Shown here piece by piece: positions 52,954 to 61,989 of a stretch of DNA of 64,000 nucleotides. The notes under the pieces are model-generated. The model was given only the letters and a program-made list of their open reading frames with translations, had not been told where the DNA came from and ran no database searches. Position numbers and translations under genes: made by a program. Numbering within the stretch: position 1 is the first letter of the stretch; every line of letters starts with the position of its first letter. Source of the stretch: Nocardioides sp. S-1144 (GTDB lineage Bacteria > Actinomycetota > Actinomycetes > Propionibacteriales > Nocardioidaceae); NCBI RefSeq assembly GCF_005954645.2, contig NZ_CP040695.2:806001-870000 (forward strand). Reading direction: 5' to 3'.

Positions 52954-53892
52954 ATGAGCGAGACCACTGAGCACCGGCTGCTGCTGGTGCACGCCCACCC
53001 CGACGACGAGACCATCGGCCAGGGCGCCACCATGGCCCGGTACGTCGCGGAGGGGCGCGGCGTCACGCTCGTCACCTGCACCGCCGGTGAGATGGGCGAG
53101 ATCCTCGTGCCCGAGCTCGAGCACCTCGCCGCCGACCGCGACGACGGCCTCGGCGAGCACCGCCGCGGCGAGCTCGCCACGGCGATGGCCGCCCTGGGCG
53201 TCACCGACCACCGCTTCCTCGGCGGCTTCGGCCGCTACCGCGACTCCGGGATGGCCTGGCACGCCGACGGCTACGCCATCGCCGCCGACCTGCCCGCGGA
53301 CGAGGGGGGCCACGACAACGCCTTCTCCCGCGCCGACCTCACCGAGGCCGCCAACCACCTCGTCGAGATCATCCGCGAGGTGCGCCCGCAGGTGCTGGTG
53401 ACCTACGACGAGTTCGGCGGCTACGGCCACCCCGACCACGTGCAGGCCCACCGGGTCGCGACGTACGCCGCGGCGCTGGCCGCCGTGCCCTCGTACCGGA
53501 TCGGCGACGACGGCCTCGGCGAGCCGTGGGACATCCCGAAGATCTACTGGGGCGCCATGTCGGAGAGCCGGATGCGGCAGGGCCTGCGGATGATGCGCGA
53601 GGCCGGCGACACCACGTCGTTCGAGGGCATGGACCCCGACGGGCCGCTGCCGCACTTCGTCACGCCCGACGAGAACCTCTCGGCGGCCGTCGACGCCCAG
53701 GACTTCGTCGAGGCCAAGATGACCGCCCTCGCCGCCCATGCCACCCAGATCACCACCGACGGCCCGTTCTTCGCACTGTCCAACAACGTCGGCGCGACCG
53801 CCTGGGGCATCGAGTACTACCGCATCGCCAAGGGCGAGCGCGGTCCGGTCGGCGACGACGGCCTCGAGGCCGACCTGTTCGCGGGGATCTGA
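52954..53892 (+). CDS. mshB: mycothiol biosynthesis deacetylase MshB
   Basis: 312 residues. Zinc-binding motif AHPDDE (14-19) and [11 protein letters not shown] near 160 are present, with overall length and ends typical of MshB rather than Mca. It removes the acetyl group from GlcNAc-Ins, the second step of mycothiol synthesis. Followed 8 nt later by a small membrane gene, as is usual in actinobacteria. Confidence 0.93.
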   Translation: MSETTEHRLLLVHAHPDDETIGQGATMARYVAEGRGVTLVTCTAGEMGEILVPELEHLAADRDDGLGEHRRGELATAMAALGVTDHRFLGGFGRYRDSGMAWHADGYAIAADLPADEGGHDNAFSRADLTEAANHLVEIIREVRPQVLVTYDEFGGYGHPDHVQAHRVATYAAALAAVPSYRIGDDGLGEPWDIPKIYWGAMSESRMRQGLRMMREAGDTTSFEGMDPDGPLPHFVTPDENLSAAVDAQDFVEAKMTALAAHATQITTDGPFFALSNNVGATAWGIEYYRIAKGERGPVGDDGLEADLFAGI

Positions 53893-53900
53893 CGCTGAGC

Positions 53901-54221
53901 GTGCTCCGGGCCGCGGGGCTGGTCCTGCTCGGTGCGGTCGTCGGCGCGGCCTCGGTGCTGGTCCACGGCCGGCCGGTCGGGCTGACCCTGGCCGTCGTCG
54001 CGTCGGCGTCCGCGGCGTGGGCGTTGCCCGGCGGCTGGAGCACGCGGTTCGCGTTCGTCGCCGGCTGGGTCGCCGTCCTCGGGGCCGCGCTGGTGCCCCG
54101 CTCCGGCGGGGGCTACCTCGTCGGCGCGAACGCCGAGGGCTACGTGCTGCTGGGCCTGGGCCTGGGCCTGCTGCTGCTCGGGATCGTGACCGTGCGCCCG
54201 CTGCGCCCGAGCGATCCTTAG
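53901..54221 (+). CDS. small membrane protein (DUF6113-like)
   Basis: 106 residues, about four hydrophobic segments (AGLVLLGAVVGAASVLVHG, GLTLAVVASASAAWALPGG, FAFVAGWVAVLGAALVP, YVLLGLGLGLLLLGIVTV). GTG 53901 is the first usual start after mshB. Conserved downstream of mshB; role unknown. Confidence 0.75.
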   Translation: MLRAAGLVLLGAVVGAASVLVHGRPVGLTLAVVASASAAWALPGGWSTRFAFVAGWVAVLGAALVPRSGGGYLVGANAEGYVLLGLGLGLLLLGIVTVRPLRPSDP

Positions 54222-54224
54222 GAT
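54219..54224 (+). promoter_or_regulatory. -10 element (TAGGAT) of the VanW gene
   Basis: TAGGAT lies 6 nt before GTG 54231; its first three bases are the stop codon of the preceding gene. Confidence 0.4.
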
Positions 54225-54230
54225 GGCCCG

Positions 54231-55967
54231 GTGAAGAGACCTGACGAGCGCGGCCTCGCCGGCGGCAGGGTCACGCTCGTCGTGGTCCTGGTGCTCGCCC
54301 TCCTGCTCGGCGGCGGGTACGCCGCGGCGTACGCCGTCGCCGGCGACAAGACCCCCCGCGACACCGTCGTCTCCGGGGTCGACATCGGCGGGATGACGCC
54401 CGCCGCCGCGCGCGAGGCGCTGGTCGAGGGTCTCGCCGACCGGACGGCCGCGCCGCTGCGGGTGTCGCTCGGCGACCGCAGCGACGAGATCGACCCCGCC
54501 GAGGCGGGCCTGTCGATCGACTACGACGCCACGGTCGCGGCCGCCGGGACCGAGCGGTCCTGGAGCCCGAGCCGGCTGTGGGACTACTTCACCGGCGGTG
54601 ACGACGTCGAGGCCGTCGTCGCGGTCGACGAGCAGGCCCTGGACGCCGCCCTCACCGAGCTCGAGGCCGGGCTCGGCGAGGACCCCGTCGACGCCCGCGT
54701 CGTCTTCGCCGACGGCGAGGTCTCCACCACCCCGGCCGAGCCCGGCCGTGGGCTGGAGCCCGGCTCCACGCGCGCGGCCCTCACGGCCGCCTACCTCTCC
54801 GGCGACCCGGTCGACCTCGACATCACCTCGCTCGAGCCCGACGTCACCGACGCCGAGGCCGCCGAGGCCGTCAGGACCTTCGCGGAGCCGGCCCTGGCGG
54901 GCCCGGTGAACCTGCGCTTCGGCTCGGCCGGGGTCCGCCTCGCACCGGACGACTTCGCCGACGCCCTCTCCCTCGAGCCGGGCGACGACGGCGCCCTCGT
55001 GCCGGCGGTCGACGCCGACCTGCTCGTCCCGCTGGTCGAGGACGCCACCGCCGGCGACGGCGACCCCGTCGACGCCAGCATCCGGCTCGTCGACGGCCGG
55101 CCGCGGGTGGTCAAGGCCAAGCCCGGCATCTCCTTCGAGCCCGCCGACGTGGCCGCCGCCTTCCTCGAGGTCGTGGCCCGCCCGAGGGGCGAGCGCAGCG
55201 TCGACGTCGAGGGCACCGTCGAGCAGCCCGCGTTCACCACCGCCGACGCCCGCGCCCTCGGCGTGAAGCGCAAGGTCTCCGAGTTCACGACCTACTTCCC
55301 GTACGCCGAGTACCGCAACACCAACATCGGCCGGGCCGCCGAGCTCGTCGACGGCACCCTGCTCAAGCCCGGCGAGACGTTCTCGCTCAACGACATCGTC
55401 GGCGAGCGCACCCGCGAGAACGGCTTCACCGAGGGCTACATCATCAGCAACGGCATCCTCAAGCTCGACCTCGGGGGCGGCGTCTCCCAGATGGCGACGA
55501 CGCTGTTCAACGGGATGTTCTTCGCGGGTCTCGAGGACGTCGAGCACAAGCCGCACTCCTTCTACATCGACCGCTACCCGGTCGGCCGCGAGGCCACCGT
55601 GGCCTGGGGCTCGGTCGACCTGCGGTTCCGCAACAACACCGAGCACGGCGTCCTGGTCAACGCCGAGGTGAAGCCGAGCACGCCGTCCACCCAGGGCGAG
55701 GCGACGGTCCGGATGTTCTCGACGAAGGTCTGGGACATCGACACGACCACCGGCGAGCGCTACGCCTACGTCGGCCCCGCCACCCGCGTCCTCGACACCC
55801 CCGACTGCGAGCCCAACACCGGCTACTCGGGCTTCCAGATCGACGTCACGCGGATCTTCCGGGAGCCGGGCTCTGACGAGGTCGTGCGGACCGAGAAGTT
55901 CCACACCGACTACACCCCCAGCGACACCGTCGTCTGCCGGCCGCCCGGGTCCATCAAGAACCCCTGA
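54231..55967 (+). CDS. VanW-family protein with peptidoglycan-binding repeats
   Basis: 578 residues. One N-terminal helix (VTLVVVLVLALLLGGGYAAA), two PG_binding_4-type regions (about 45-180 and 180-330), then VanW (about 345-490) with FTTYFPYAEYRNTNIGRAAE, LLKPGETFSLNDIVGERT and GGGVSQMATTLFN. Extracellular, cell-wall-associated. VanW itself has no proven enzymatic role and no van resistance genes are nearby. Confidence 0.9.
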   Translation: MKRPDERGLAGGRVTLVVVLVLALLLGGGYAAAYAVAGDKTPRDTVVSGVDIGGMTPAAAREALVEGLADRTAAPLRVSLGDRSDEIDPAEAGLSIDYDATVAAAGTERSWSPSRLWDYFTGGDDVEAVVAVDEQALDAALTELEAGLGEDPVDARVVFADGEVSTTPAEPGRGLEPGSTRAALTAAYLSGDPVDLDITSLEPDVTDAEAAEAVRTFAEPALAGPVNLRFGSAGVRLAPDDFADALSLEPGDDGALVPAVDADLLVPLVEDATAGDGDPVDASIRLVDGRPRVVKAKPGISFEPADVAAAFLEVVARPRGERSVDVEGTVEQPAFTTADARALGVKRKVSEFTTYFPYAEYRNTNIGRAAELVDGTLLKPGETFSLNDIVGERTRENGFTEGYIISNGILKLDLGGGVSQMATTLFNGMFFAGLEDVEHKPHSFYIDRYPVGREATVAWGSVDLRFRNNTEHGVLVNAEVKPSTPSTQGEATVRMFSTKVWDIDTTTGERYAYVGPATRVLDTPDCEPNTGYSGFQIDVTRIFREPGSDEVVRTEKFHTDYTPSDTVVCRPPGSIKNP

Positions 55968-55985
55968 GCGGTCGCCCTCCCACAC

Positions 55986-56025
55986 GCCGGCCGGGGATGC
56001 CCCCGGCGAGGGGACCCCGACCGGC
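55986..56025. terminator. shared hairpin terminator between convergent genes
   Basis: GCCGGCCGGGG (55,986-55,996) pairs with CCCCGACCGGC (56,015-56,025) with one mismatch. It lies between the VanW stop and the synthetase stop and can serve both. Confidence 0.6.
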
Positions 56026-56033
56026 ATGGGTAC

Positions 56034-57320
56034 CTACGGCGCGAGCCGGTGCAGGTCGCGCGGGAAGAGCGTGACCTCGCGGACGTTGGCCGCGCCGACC
56101 AGCCGCGACACCCAGCGCTCCAGCCCGATCGCGAACCCGCCGTGCGGTGGGATGCCGTGGCGGAACGCCTCGACGTAGGACGCGAACGGCTCGGCCGGGT
56201 AGCCGCGCTCGGCGAGCACCCGCACGTAGTCGGCGTGCCGGTGCAGCCGCTGGGCCCCGCTGACCAGCTCGACGCCGCGGAAGAGCAGGTCGAAGGAGCG
56301 CGACCAGCGCGGGTCCTCGGGGTCGGGGTGGCTGTAGAAGGCCCGCGAGGCGGTGGGGTAGCCCTCGACGACGAGGAAGTCCGAGCCGTGGGTCTCGCGC
56401 GCCCACGCGCCCAGCGCCCGCTCGTGGGCCGGAGCGAGGTCCGGCTCGTCGTCCGGGGCGCCGACGAGGCGGAGGGCGTCGCGGAAGTGCAGCACCGGCA
56501 CCTCCTCCGGCACGACCGGGACGTCGACCTCGAGCCGCTCCACGGCCGCCGCGGCCCGCTCGTGCACCGCCGCGACCATCCCGGCGACGACGTCGCGCAG
56601 GCACGCGACGACCTCGCGGTGGGACTCGACGAAGCCGAGCTCGACGTCGAGCGAGACGTACTGCGCCAAGTGCCGCACCGTGTCGTGCGGCTCGGCGCGG
56701 AAGACCGGCCCGACCTCGTAGACCCGCTCGAAGACCCCGACCAGCACCTGCTTGTAGAGCTGCGGGCTCTGCGCGAGGAAGGCCGGGCGGCCGAAGTAGT
56801 CGACCTCGAAGACGCTCGCCCCGGACTCCGTGGCCGACTCCACCAGCTTCGGCGAGTGCACCTCGGTGAACCCCGAGGCGTCGAGGGTCGCCCGGAAGCC
56901 GTGCAGGCTGGCGGCGGCGACCTCCCAGCGGGCCCGCTGGCGCGGGTGGCGCCAGGTGGTCGCCGCGTGGTCGAGCAGGGTCGGCAGCGCGGCGTCCAGC
57001 GTCGGGCGCCACAGCTCGACGACGGGGGTGGCGGCGGGCTCGCCGAGTGCGGTCACCGAGGCCGCGGTGACCTCCACGCCCCCGGGGGCCCGGGCGCTGG
57101 TGGTGGCGGTGCCGACCACCTCGACCGGGGTCTCCTCCGGCGGCACGGCACCCCACGCGGGGTCGTCCTCACGGACGACGACCTGCGCGAGGCCGGTGCG
57201 GTCGCGCACGACCAGGAAGGTCAGCGCCGCGAGCTCGCGGCGCCGGTGCACCCAGCCCTGCAGTCGCACGGTCTCGCCCGGGACGGCGTGGGTCAGGTCG
57301 GTCGTGTGGGTACGTCTCAT
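56034..57320 (-). CDS. aspS: archaeal-type aspartate--tRNA(Asp/Asn) ligase
   Basis: 428 residues, the short archaeal/eukaryotic class IIb form lacking the bacterial GAD insertion. OB-fold anticodon domain (about 18-110), then FLAQSPQLYKQVLVG, motif 2 VFRAEPHDTVRHLAQYVSLD and motif 3 GGFAIGLERW. It charges tRNA with Asp; such forms are often non-discriminating and also serve tRNA-Asn. An AsnRS is possible, but the leader's GAC specifier argues for Asp. ATG 57320 has GGAGG upstream within the T-box sequestering hairpin. Confidence 0.88.
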   Translation of the reverse strand: MRRTHTTDLTHAVPGETVRLQGWVHRRRELAALTFLVVRDRTGLAQVVVREDDPAWGAVPPEETPVEVVGTATTSARAPGGVEVTAASVTALGEPAATPVVELWRPTLDAALPTLLDHAATTWRHPRQRARWEVAAASLHGFRATLDASGFTEVHSPKLVESATESGASVFEVDYFGRPAFLAQSPQLYKQVLVGVFERVYEVGPVFRAEPHDTVRHLAQYVSLDVELGFVESHREVVACLRDVVAGMVAAVHERAAAAVERLEVDVPVVPEEVPVLHFRDALRLVGAPDDEPDLAPAHERALGAWARETHGSDFLVVEGYPTASRAFYSHPDPEDPRWSRSFDLLFRGVELVSGAQRLHRHADYVRVLAERGYPAEPFASYVEAFRHGIPPHGGFAIGLERWVSRLVGAANVREVTLFPRDLHRLAP

Positions 57321-57490
57321 GGTCACCTCCAGCAGGGGAAACCCTGGAGGTGTGGGCGGGGGTCAGGTCGCGGTGCCACCACACCTTCGCCGCTGTCTCC
57401 GCACCCACGGGGGAGGGAGGGCGGCCTCTCGTCGGTGACGCCGCACGCGCGGCCCGGGCCGTGTGCGGGGATCGTCACTCCCCACCCGGG
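57321..57490 (-). ncRNA. translational T-box riboswitch leader of aspS
   Basis: The minus-strand leader has a short stem I bearing AGTGACGA on its 5' side and ACCGACGAGAGG on its 3' side, with candidate specifier codon GAC (Asp). The T-box GTGGTGGCACCGCG lies at 57,382-57,369; its TGGC would pair with a tRNA ending GCCA, and tRNA-Asp has discriminator G. CTGGAGGTG (57,332-57,324, the ribosome binding site) pairs perfectly with CACCTCCAG (57,352-57,344), while GGTGTGG (57,385-57,379) can pair with CCACACC (57,355-57,349) to disrupt it. Uncharged tRNA should therefore open the ribosome binding site. Confidence 0.87.
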
Positions 57491-57497
57491 CAGCACC

Positions 57498-57503
57498 AGG
57501 CTA
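57498..57503 (-). promoter_or_regulatory. -10 element (TAGCCT) of the T-box leader
   Basis: TAGCCT on the minus strand would start the leader near 57,490, giving about 170 nt before the aspS start. Confidence 0.5.
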
Positions 57504-57508
57504 GGTCG

Positions 57509-57514
57509 TAGCCT
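57509..57514 (+). promoter_or_regulatory. -10 element (TAGCCT) of the DUF389 gene
   Basis: TAGCCT lies 6 nt before GTG 57521, divergent from the T-box promoter only a few bases away. Confidence 0.5.
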
Positions 57515-57520
57515 GCGTGC

Positions 57521-58477
57521 GTGCTCGCCCATTTCCGGCTGACCGTGCCGGCGTCCCTCGCCGACGACGTCCGCGACCTCCTCGTCGCGCACGACCACGT
57601 CACCAACGTGACCGTGCAGCCGGGCGCCGTCGTCCAGCCGGCCGGCGACCTGGTCGAGGCCGACGTGGCGCAGGAGTCCTCCGGCGCGCTGATGGGCGAG
57701 CTGCGCCGCCTCGGGGTGCACCGGAGCGGCGGGATCGTCATCACCACCCCGACCGGGACGCCGTTCGCCGCCGCCGACGCCCTCGAGGACCTCGCGCCGG
57801 GGCATCCGGACGACGCGGTGATCTGGGACGCCGTCGAGGACGGCGCCGAGGCGGGCGCGGCGCCGACGCTGTCGTACCACCTGTTCCTCGTCATCGCCGT
57901 CGCGCTCGCCGCGATCGCCGTGCTGACCGACTCCGCGGTGCTCGTGGTGGGTGCGATGGTCGTGGGCCCGGAGTTCGGCCCGATCACCGCGATCAGCGCC
58001 GGCATCGTGCTCGGGCGACCCGGGCTGCTGCTGCGGAGCCTGCGGCTGGTCGTGCTCTCGTTCGCCTTCGCGGTGCTGGCCGTCACGCTGCTCTCGCTCG
58101 CCGGCGTCGCGGTCGGCTGGGTCGACCAGGAGCTCGTCACCCGCGAGCGGCCCAACACCGGCTTCATCTTCAACCCCGACCACTGGTCGTTCGTGGTCGG
58201 CGTCCTCGCGGGCGCCGCCGGTGCGCTCGCGGTGGCCCTGCAGCGGGCCGCCACCATGGTCGGGGTCTTCATCTCGGTCACCACGGTGCCTGCCCTGGGC
58301 AACCTCGCCCTCGGCGTCGCGGTGTGGGAGCGTGAGGAGGTGCTCGGTTCCCTCGCGCAGCTCGGCCTCAACGTGGCCGGGATGGTGTTCTCCGGCGTCG
58401 TCGTGCTGCTCCTGGTGCGGACGGCGTGGCCGTGGCTGGCCGCCCGCTCCGACCGGATCTTCGGGGTCGTGACGTGA
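57521..58477 (+). CDS. DUF389 membrane protein
   Basis: 318 residues. A soluble N-terminal domain (1-115) precedes about six helices with the DUF389 core VVGAMVVGPEFGPITAISAG and VGVFISVTTVPALGNLALG. Function not established. The stop overlaps the next start by GTGA. Confidence 0.88.
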   Translation: MLAHFRLTVPASLADDVRDLLVAHDHVTNVTVQPGAVVQPAGDLVEADVAQESSGALMGELRRLGVHRSGGIVITTPTGTPFAAADALEDLAPGHPDDAVIWDAVEDGAEAGAAPTLSYHLFLVIAVALAAIAVLTDSAVLVVGAMVVGPEFGPITAISAGIVLGRPGLLLRSLRLVVLSFAFAVLAVTLLSLAGVAVGWVDQELVTRERPNTGFIFNPDHWSFVVGVLAGAAGALAVALQRAATMVGVFISVTTVPALGNLALGVAVWEREEVLGSLAQLGLNVAGMVFSGVVVLLLVRTAWPWLAARSDRIFGVVT

Positions 58478-59439
58478 GCGCCGCCGAGCCCGAGGAGGAG
58501 CAGGGCGACTCGCTGCTGACCGTGCTGGTCGCGCTCGCGGCCAACGCGCTGATCGCCGGCGCCAAGTCGGTCGCGGCCGTGCTCACCGGGTCGGCGTCCA
58601 TGGTCGCCGAGGCGGCGCACTCGTGGTCCGACACCGGCAACGAGGTCTTCCTGCTCGTCGCCGAGCGTCGCGGCCGGCGTCCGCGCGACGTGGAGCACCC
58701 GCGTGGCTACGGCCGGTCGACCTACATCTGGTCGCTGGTCGCGGCGTTCGGGCTCTTCTCGGCCGGTGCGGTCGTGTCGATCTGGCACGGCGTCACCGAG
58801 CTCGGCGCCGAGGAGGGCGAGGCCAGCTTCACGATCAACTACGTCGTGCTGGCGATCGCCTTCGTGCTGGAGGGGACCTCGTTCCTGCAGGCGACCCGCC
58901 AGGTGCGCGGGGGAGCGGTCCGCTTCGGGCTGCGGCCGTGGCGCTACGTCACCCGCACCTCGAACCCGACCCTGCGCGCGGTGTTCTTCGAGGACGCCTC
59001 CGCGCTGCTCGGCATCCTGATCGCCGTCACCGGCATCGCGCTGCACCAGCTCACCGGGAACGCCGTCTGGGACGCCGCCGGCTCGATCGGCGTCGGCGTG
59101 CTGCTCGCCGTGGTCGCGGTCTTCCTGATGCGTCGCAACATGGACTACCTGCTCGGCCAGGGCGTCGACCCCGGCACCCGCCGCCAGGTGCTGGTGCGGC
59201 TGCTCGCGCACCCCGAGATCGACCGGATCACCTACCTCCACCTCGAGTACGTCGGCCCCCAGCGGGTCTTCGTGGTCGCCGCCGTCGACCTGGTCGGCGA
59301 CGACACCGAGGGGCACCTCGCGCTGCGCTTCCGGCGCGTCGAGGCCGAGATCGAGGAGGCGTCGTTCATCGAGGACGCCGTGCTCACCCTCGCCCCGCCC
59401 GACGAGCCGGCCCTGACGCCGGGGCGCGACGCAGGCTGA
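58474..59439 (+). CDS. cation diffusion facilitator transporter
   Basis: 321 residues. Metal-site residues appear in VAEAAHSWSDTGNEVFLL (helix 2) and FFEDASALLGILIA (helix 5), with HPRGYGRSTYIW between, and a C-terminal soluble domain. A proton-coupled exporter of Zn2+ or a similar cation. Coupled to the DUF389 gene. Confidence 0.92.
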   Translation: MSAAEPEEEQGDSLLTVLVALAANALIAGAKSVAAVLTGSASMVAEAAHSWSDTGNEVFLLVAERRGRRPRDVEHPRGYGRSTYIWSLVAAFGLFSAGAVVSIWHGVTELGAEEGEASFTINYVVLAIAFVLEGTSFLQATRQVRGGAVRFGLRPWRYVTRTSNPTLRAVFFEDASALLGILIAVTGIALHQLTGNAVWDAAGSIGVGVLLAVVAVFLMRRNMDYLLGQGVDPGTRRQVLVRLLAHPEIDRITYLHLEYVGPQRVFVVAAVDLVGDDTEGHLALRFRRVEAEIEEASFIEDAVLTLAPPDEPALTPGRDAG

Positions 59440-59459
59440 CCGGGCGCGCCGGCCCGGCG

Positions 59460-60440
59460 TCAGCGCGGCGTGAGGTAGCGGTAGCGGTGGTGGGTGCGGA
59501 AGCCGAGCCGCTCGTAGAGCGCGAGCGCGGGGGCGTTGTCCCCGAGCACCTGCAGGAAGACCGTCGACGCGCCGCGCTCCCCGCCCCACCCGACGCAGGC
59601 CGCCAGCGCGGCGAGCCCGAGCCCGCGGCGCCGCTGCGCCGGGTCGACGGCGAGGCCGCCGAGGCCGAGCCAGTCGCCGTCGGGTGCCGGGTCGAGCGCG
59701 GCGAACGCCGTCGCGTGGTCGCCGACCGTGACCCGCACCCAGGCCTCGTCGCCGGTCCCGCCGGGGGCGGTGGTCCCGTGCACCGCGGCGTCGGGGTGCG
59801 CCGCGCCGCGCAGCGCCCGGCTCACCTGCGCGAGCGCGGCGACCTGGAACAGCGTGTCGGACTCGTTGCTCTCCGGCACCCACCCGAGCGCGGTGAGGCG
59901 GGTGTGCTCGGGGGAGCCGGTCAGCACGGCCGCGACCGGGCGGTCGTAGTGCGCGAGCACCCGCTCGACGTCGGTGTCGCCGTCGAGGCCGGACGGGCCG
60001 AAGGCGAGCACCGAGTTGGCGCGGCGGGCGGTCGCGGTGGCGGAGTCGCGCAGGACCCACCCGCCCAGCGGCTCGGTGACGAGGTCGGGGAAGAGCGCGA
60101 ACCCGTGCTCCTGGGCCACGCGGGCGGGCACCCGGTCGCGCACCGACGGGCGCGGCGGCACCGGCTTGCCGGAGACGACGTCGCGCAGGGCGATCGTGAC
60201 CGGGACGCCGTCCGCGGGCCGGACGACGCAGACGCCCCCGCCCCACGCCTCGCAGACGCCGAGCACGTCGGTCATCGCCGGTCCGCCGCTCGGGCCGGTC
60301 TCGCCGGGCACCAGCCGGCGCACCACGACGCGGGAGCCCACGACGTGCGGGCCGAGCGTGTGCTGGCCCGGCGTCTGCTGACCCGGCGTGGGCTGGCCCA
60401 CACCGGTGTCCAGGGGTCGGGGTTCGTCGTTCACCGGCAC
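59460..60440 (-). CDS. GNAT acetyltransferase, Rv0428c-like
   Basis: 326 residues. An N-terminal SH3-like region (LGPHVVGSRVVVRRLVPGET, DVVSGKPVPPRP) precedes the GNAT core; the acetyl-CoA loop is LAVDPAQRRRGLGLAALAA, with NAPALALYERLGF near the end. Substrate unknown. GTG 60440 follows TAGTAT by 7 nt. Confidence 0.88.
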   Translation of the reverse strand: MPVNDEPRPLDTGVGQPTPGQQTPGQHTLGPHVVGSRVVVRRLVPGETGPSGGPAMTDVLGVCEAWGGGVCVVRPADGVPVTIALRDVVSGKPVPPRPSVRDRVPARVAQEHGFALFPDLVTEPLGGWVLRDSATATARRANSVLAFGPSGLDGDTDVERVLAHYDRPVAAVLTGSPEHTRLTALGWVPESNESDTLFQVAALAQVSRALRGAAHPDAAVHGTTAPGGTGDEAWVRVTVGDHATAFAALDPAPDGDWLGLGGLAVDPAQRRRGLGLAALAACVGWGGERGASTVFLQVLGDNAPALALYERLGFRTHHRYRYLTPR

Positions 60441-60447
60441 TGTCGGG

Positions 60448-60453
60448 ATACTA
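60448..60453 (-). promoter_or_regulatory. -10 element (TAGTAT) of the GNAT gene
   Basis: On the minus strand TAGTAT lies 7 nt before GTG 60440. Confidence 0.45.
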
Positions 60454-60520
60454 GGCTGCAGAAGGCTCTCGCACCGTCCGGGCCCCGGCCCGGACGCCGC
60501 AGCATCAATTGGAGGAACTG

Positions 60521-60847
60521 ATGACCTACGTCATCGCGCAGCCCTGCGTCGACCTGAAGGACCGTGCCTGCGTCGACGAGTGCCCGGTCGACTGCATCTA
60601 CGAGGGCAAGCGGATGCTCTACATCCACCCCGACGAGTGCGTCGACTGCGGTGCGTGCGAGCCCGTCTGCCCGGTGGAGGCCATCTTCTACGAGGACGAC
60701 ACCCCGGAGGAGTGGAAGGAGTACTACACCGCCAACGTGGGCTTCTTCGAGGAGCTCGGCTCCCCGGGCGGTGCCGCCAAGATGGGCGAGATCGACCACG
60801 ACCACCCGTTCGTCGCGGCCCTCGAGCCGCAGGAGCACGACCACTGA
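60521..60847 (+). CDS. fdxA: 7Fe ferredoxin FdxA
   Basis: 108 residues with [19 protein letters not shown] and [17 protein letters not shown], the 3Fe-4S plus 4Fe-4S pattern of actinobacterial ferredoxins. Electron carrier. GGAGG precedes ATG 60521. Its stop overlaps the dapC start. Confidence 0.96.
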   Translation: MTYVIAQPCVDLKDRACVDECPVDCIYEGKRMLYIHPDECVDCGACEPVCPVEAIFYEDDTPEEWKEYYTANVGFFEELGSPGGAAKMGEIDHDHPFVAALEPQEHDH

Positions 60848-61989
60848 GCGGTCCCGTCTCGGCGCGGCTGCCCGCCGCCGTCCAGACCGGTCTGGTGGCC
60901 GTGCGCCGACGTGCCGAGGCCTACCCCGGCCCGGTCGTCGACCTCTCGATCGGCGCTCCGACCGACCCCACCCCGGACGTCGTCCGCGCGGCCCTGGCCG
61001 CGCACGCCGACGCCCCCGGCTACCCGCTGACGGCCGGCCGCCCCGCCCTGCGCGAGGCGGTCGTCCGCTGGCTGGAGCGCGTCCACGACGTGACCGGCCT
61101 CGACCCGGCGCACGTGCTGCCCGCGGTCGGCACCAAGGAGCTGATCGGCTCGCTCCCGCTGCACCTGGGCCTCGGCGCCGGTGACGTCGTCGCCCAGCCG
61201 ACGCCGGCCTACCCCACCTACGCGGTCGGCACCGCGCTGGTCGGCGCCACCACGGCCCACGCCGACTCAGTGGCCGACCTCGAGGCGCTCGCGGCGCGGG
61301 GGAGCGTGCCGCGGCTGGTGTGGGTGAACTCCCCGGCCAACCCGACCGGCCGGGTGCTCCCGCCCGACGCGCTGCGCGCGATCCTCGCCTGGTGCCGCGA
61401 CCACGGGGCGCTGCTGGCCTCCGACGAGTGCTACCTCGACCTCGGCTGGGACGTCGACCCGGTCAGCGTCCTGCACCCCGACGTCTGCGGCGGCAGCCAC
61501 GACGGCGTCGTCGCCCTGCACTCGCTGAGCAAGCGCTCCAACCTCGCCGGCTACCGGATCGGCTTCCTCTCCGGTGACCCCGCCGTCGTCGCCGAGCTCG
61601 TCTCGGTGCGTCGCAACCTCGGCCTCGGCCTTCCGAACCCGCAGCAGGGTGCGGCCGTCGCCGCGCTCGACGACGACGAGCACGTCGCCGTCCAGCGGGC
61701 GCGGTACGCCGGACGCCGCTCCGTCCTGCGCCCCGCGCTCGAGGCCGCCGGGTTCCGCGTCGACCACAGCGAGGCCGGGCTGTACCTGTGGGTGACCCGC
61801 GACGAGCCGGGCCCCGCCGAGCGCCGGGGCGTCGACCTGGTCGGCCGGCTCGCCGACCTCGGCCTGGTCACCGTCGCCGGGGCCGAGTACGGCGCCGCCG
61901 GCCACGCCCACGTCCGTCTCGCCCTCACCGCCCCCGACGACGCGGTCGCCCTCGCGGCCGACCGCCTGATCCAGGAGTTCCGTCCGTGA
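60844..61989 (+). CDS. dapC: succinyldiaminopimelate transaminase DapC
   Basis: 381 residues, fold type I aminotransferase with the PLP lysine K230 in [17 protein letters not shown] and NSPANPTG near 165. It acts in lysine/meso-diaminopimelate synthesis, usually encoded next to fdxA in actinobacteria. No ATG, GTG or TTG lies before the conserved SARLP; CTG 60844, overlapping the fdxA stop as CTGA with AGGAG 9 nt upstream, is the best start. Confidence 0.9.
   Translation: MSGPVSARLPAAVQTGLVAVRRRAEAYPGPVVDLSIGAPTDPTPDVVRAALAAHADAPGYPLTAGRPALREAVVRWLERVHDVTGLDPAHVLPAVGTKELIGSLPLHLGLGAGDVVAQPTPAYPTYAVGTALVGATTAHADSVADLEALAARGSVPRLVWVNSPANPTGRVLPPDALRAILAWCRDHGALLASDECYLDLGWDVDPVSVLHPDVCGGSHDGVVALHSLSKRSNLAGYRIGFLSGDPAVVAELVSVRRNLGLGLPNPQQGAAVAALDDDEHVAVQRARYAGRRSVLRPALEAAGFRVDHSEAGLYLWVTRDEPGPAERRGVDLVGRLADLGLVTVAGAEYGAAGHAHVRLALTAPDDAVALAADRLIQEFRP

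Noticed and set aside
53817..56027. Very long antisense frame opposite the VanW gene
   Set aside because: Typical shadow in GC-rich DNA; Val/Gly/Asp-rich translation without domains, while the + frame is a clear VanW protein.
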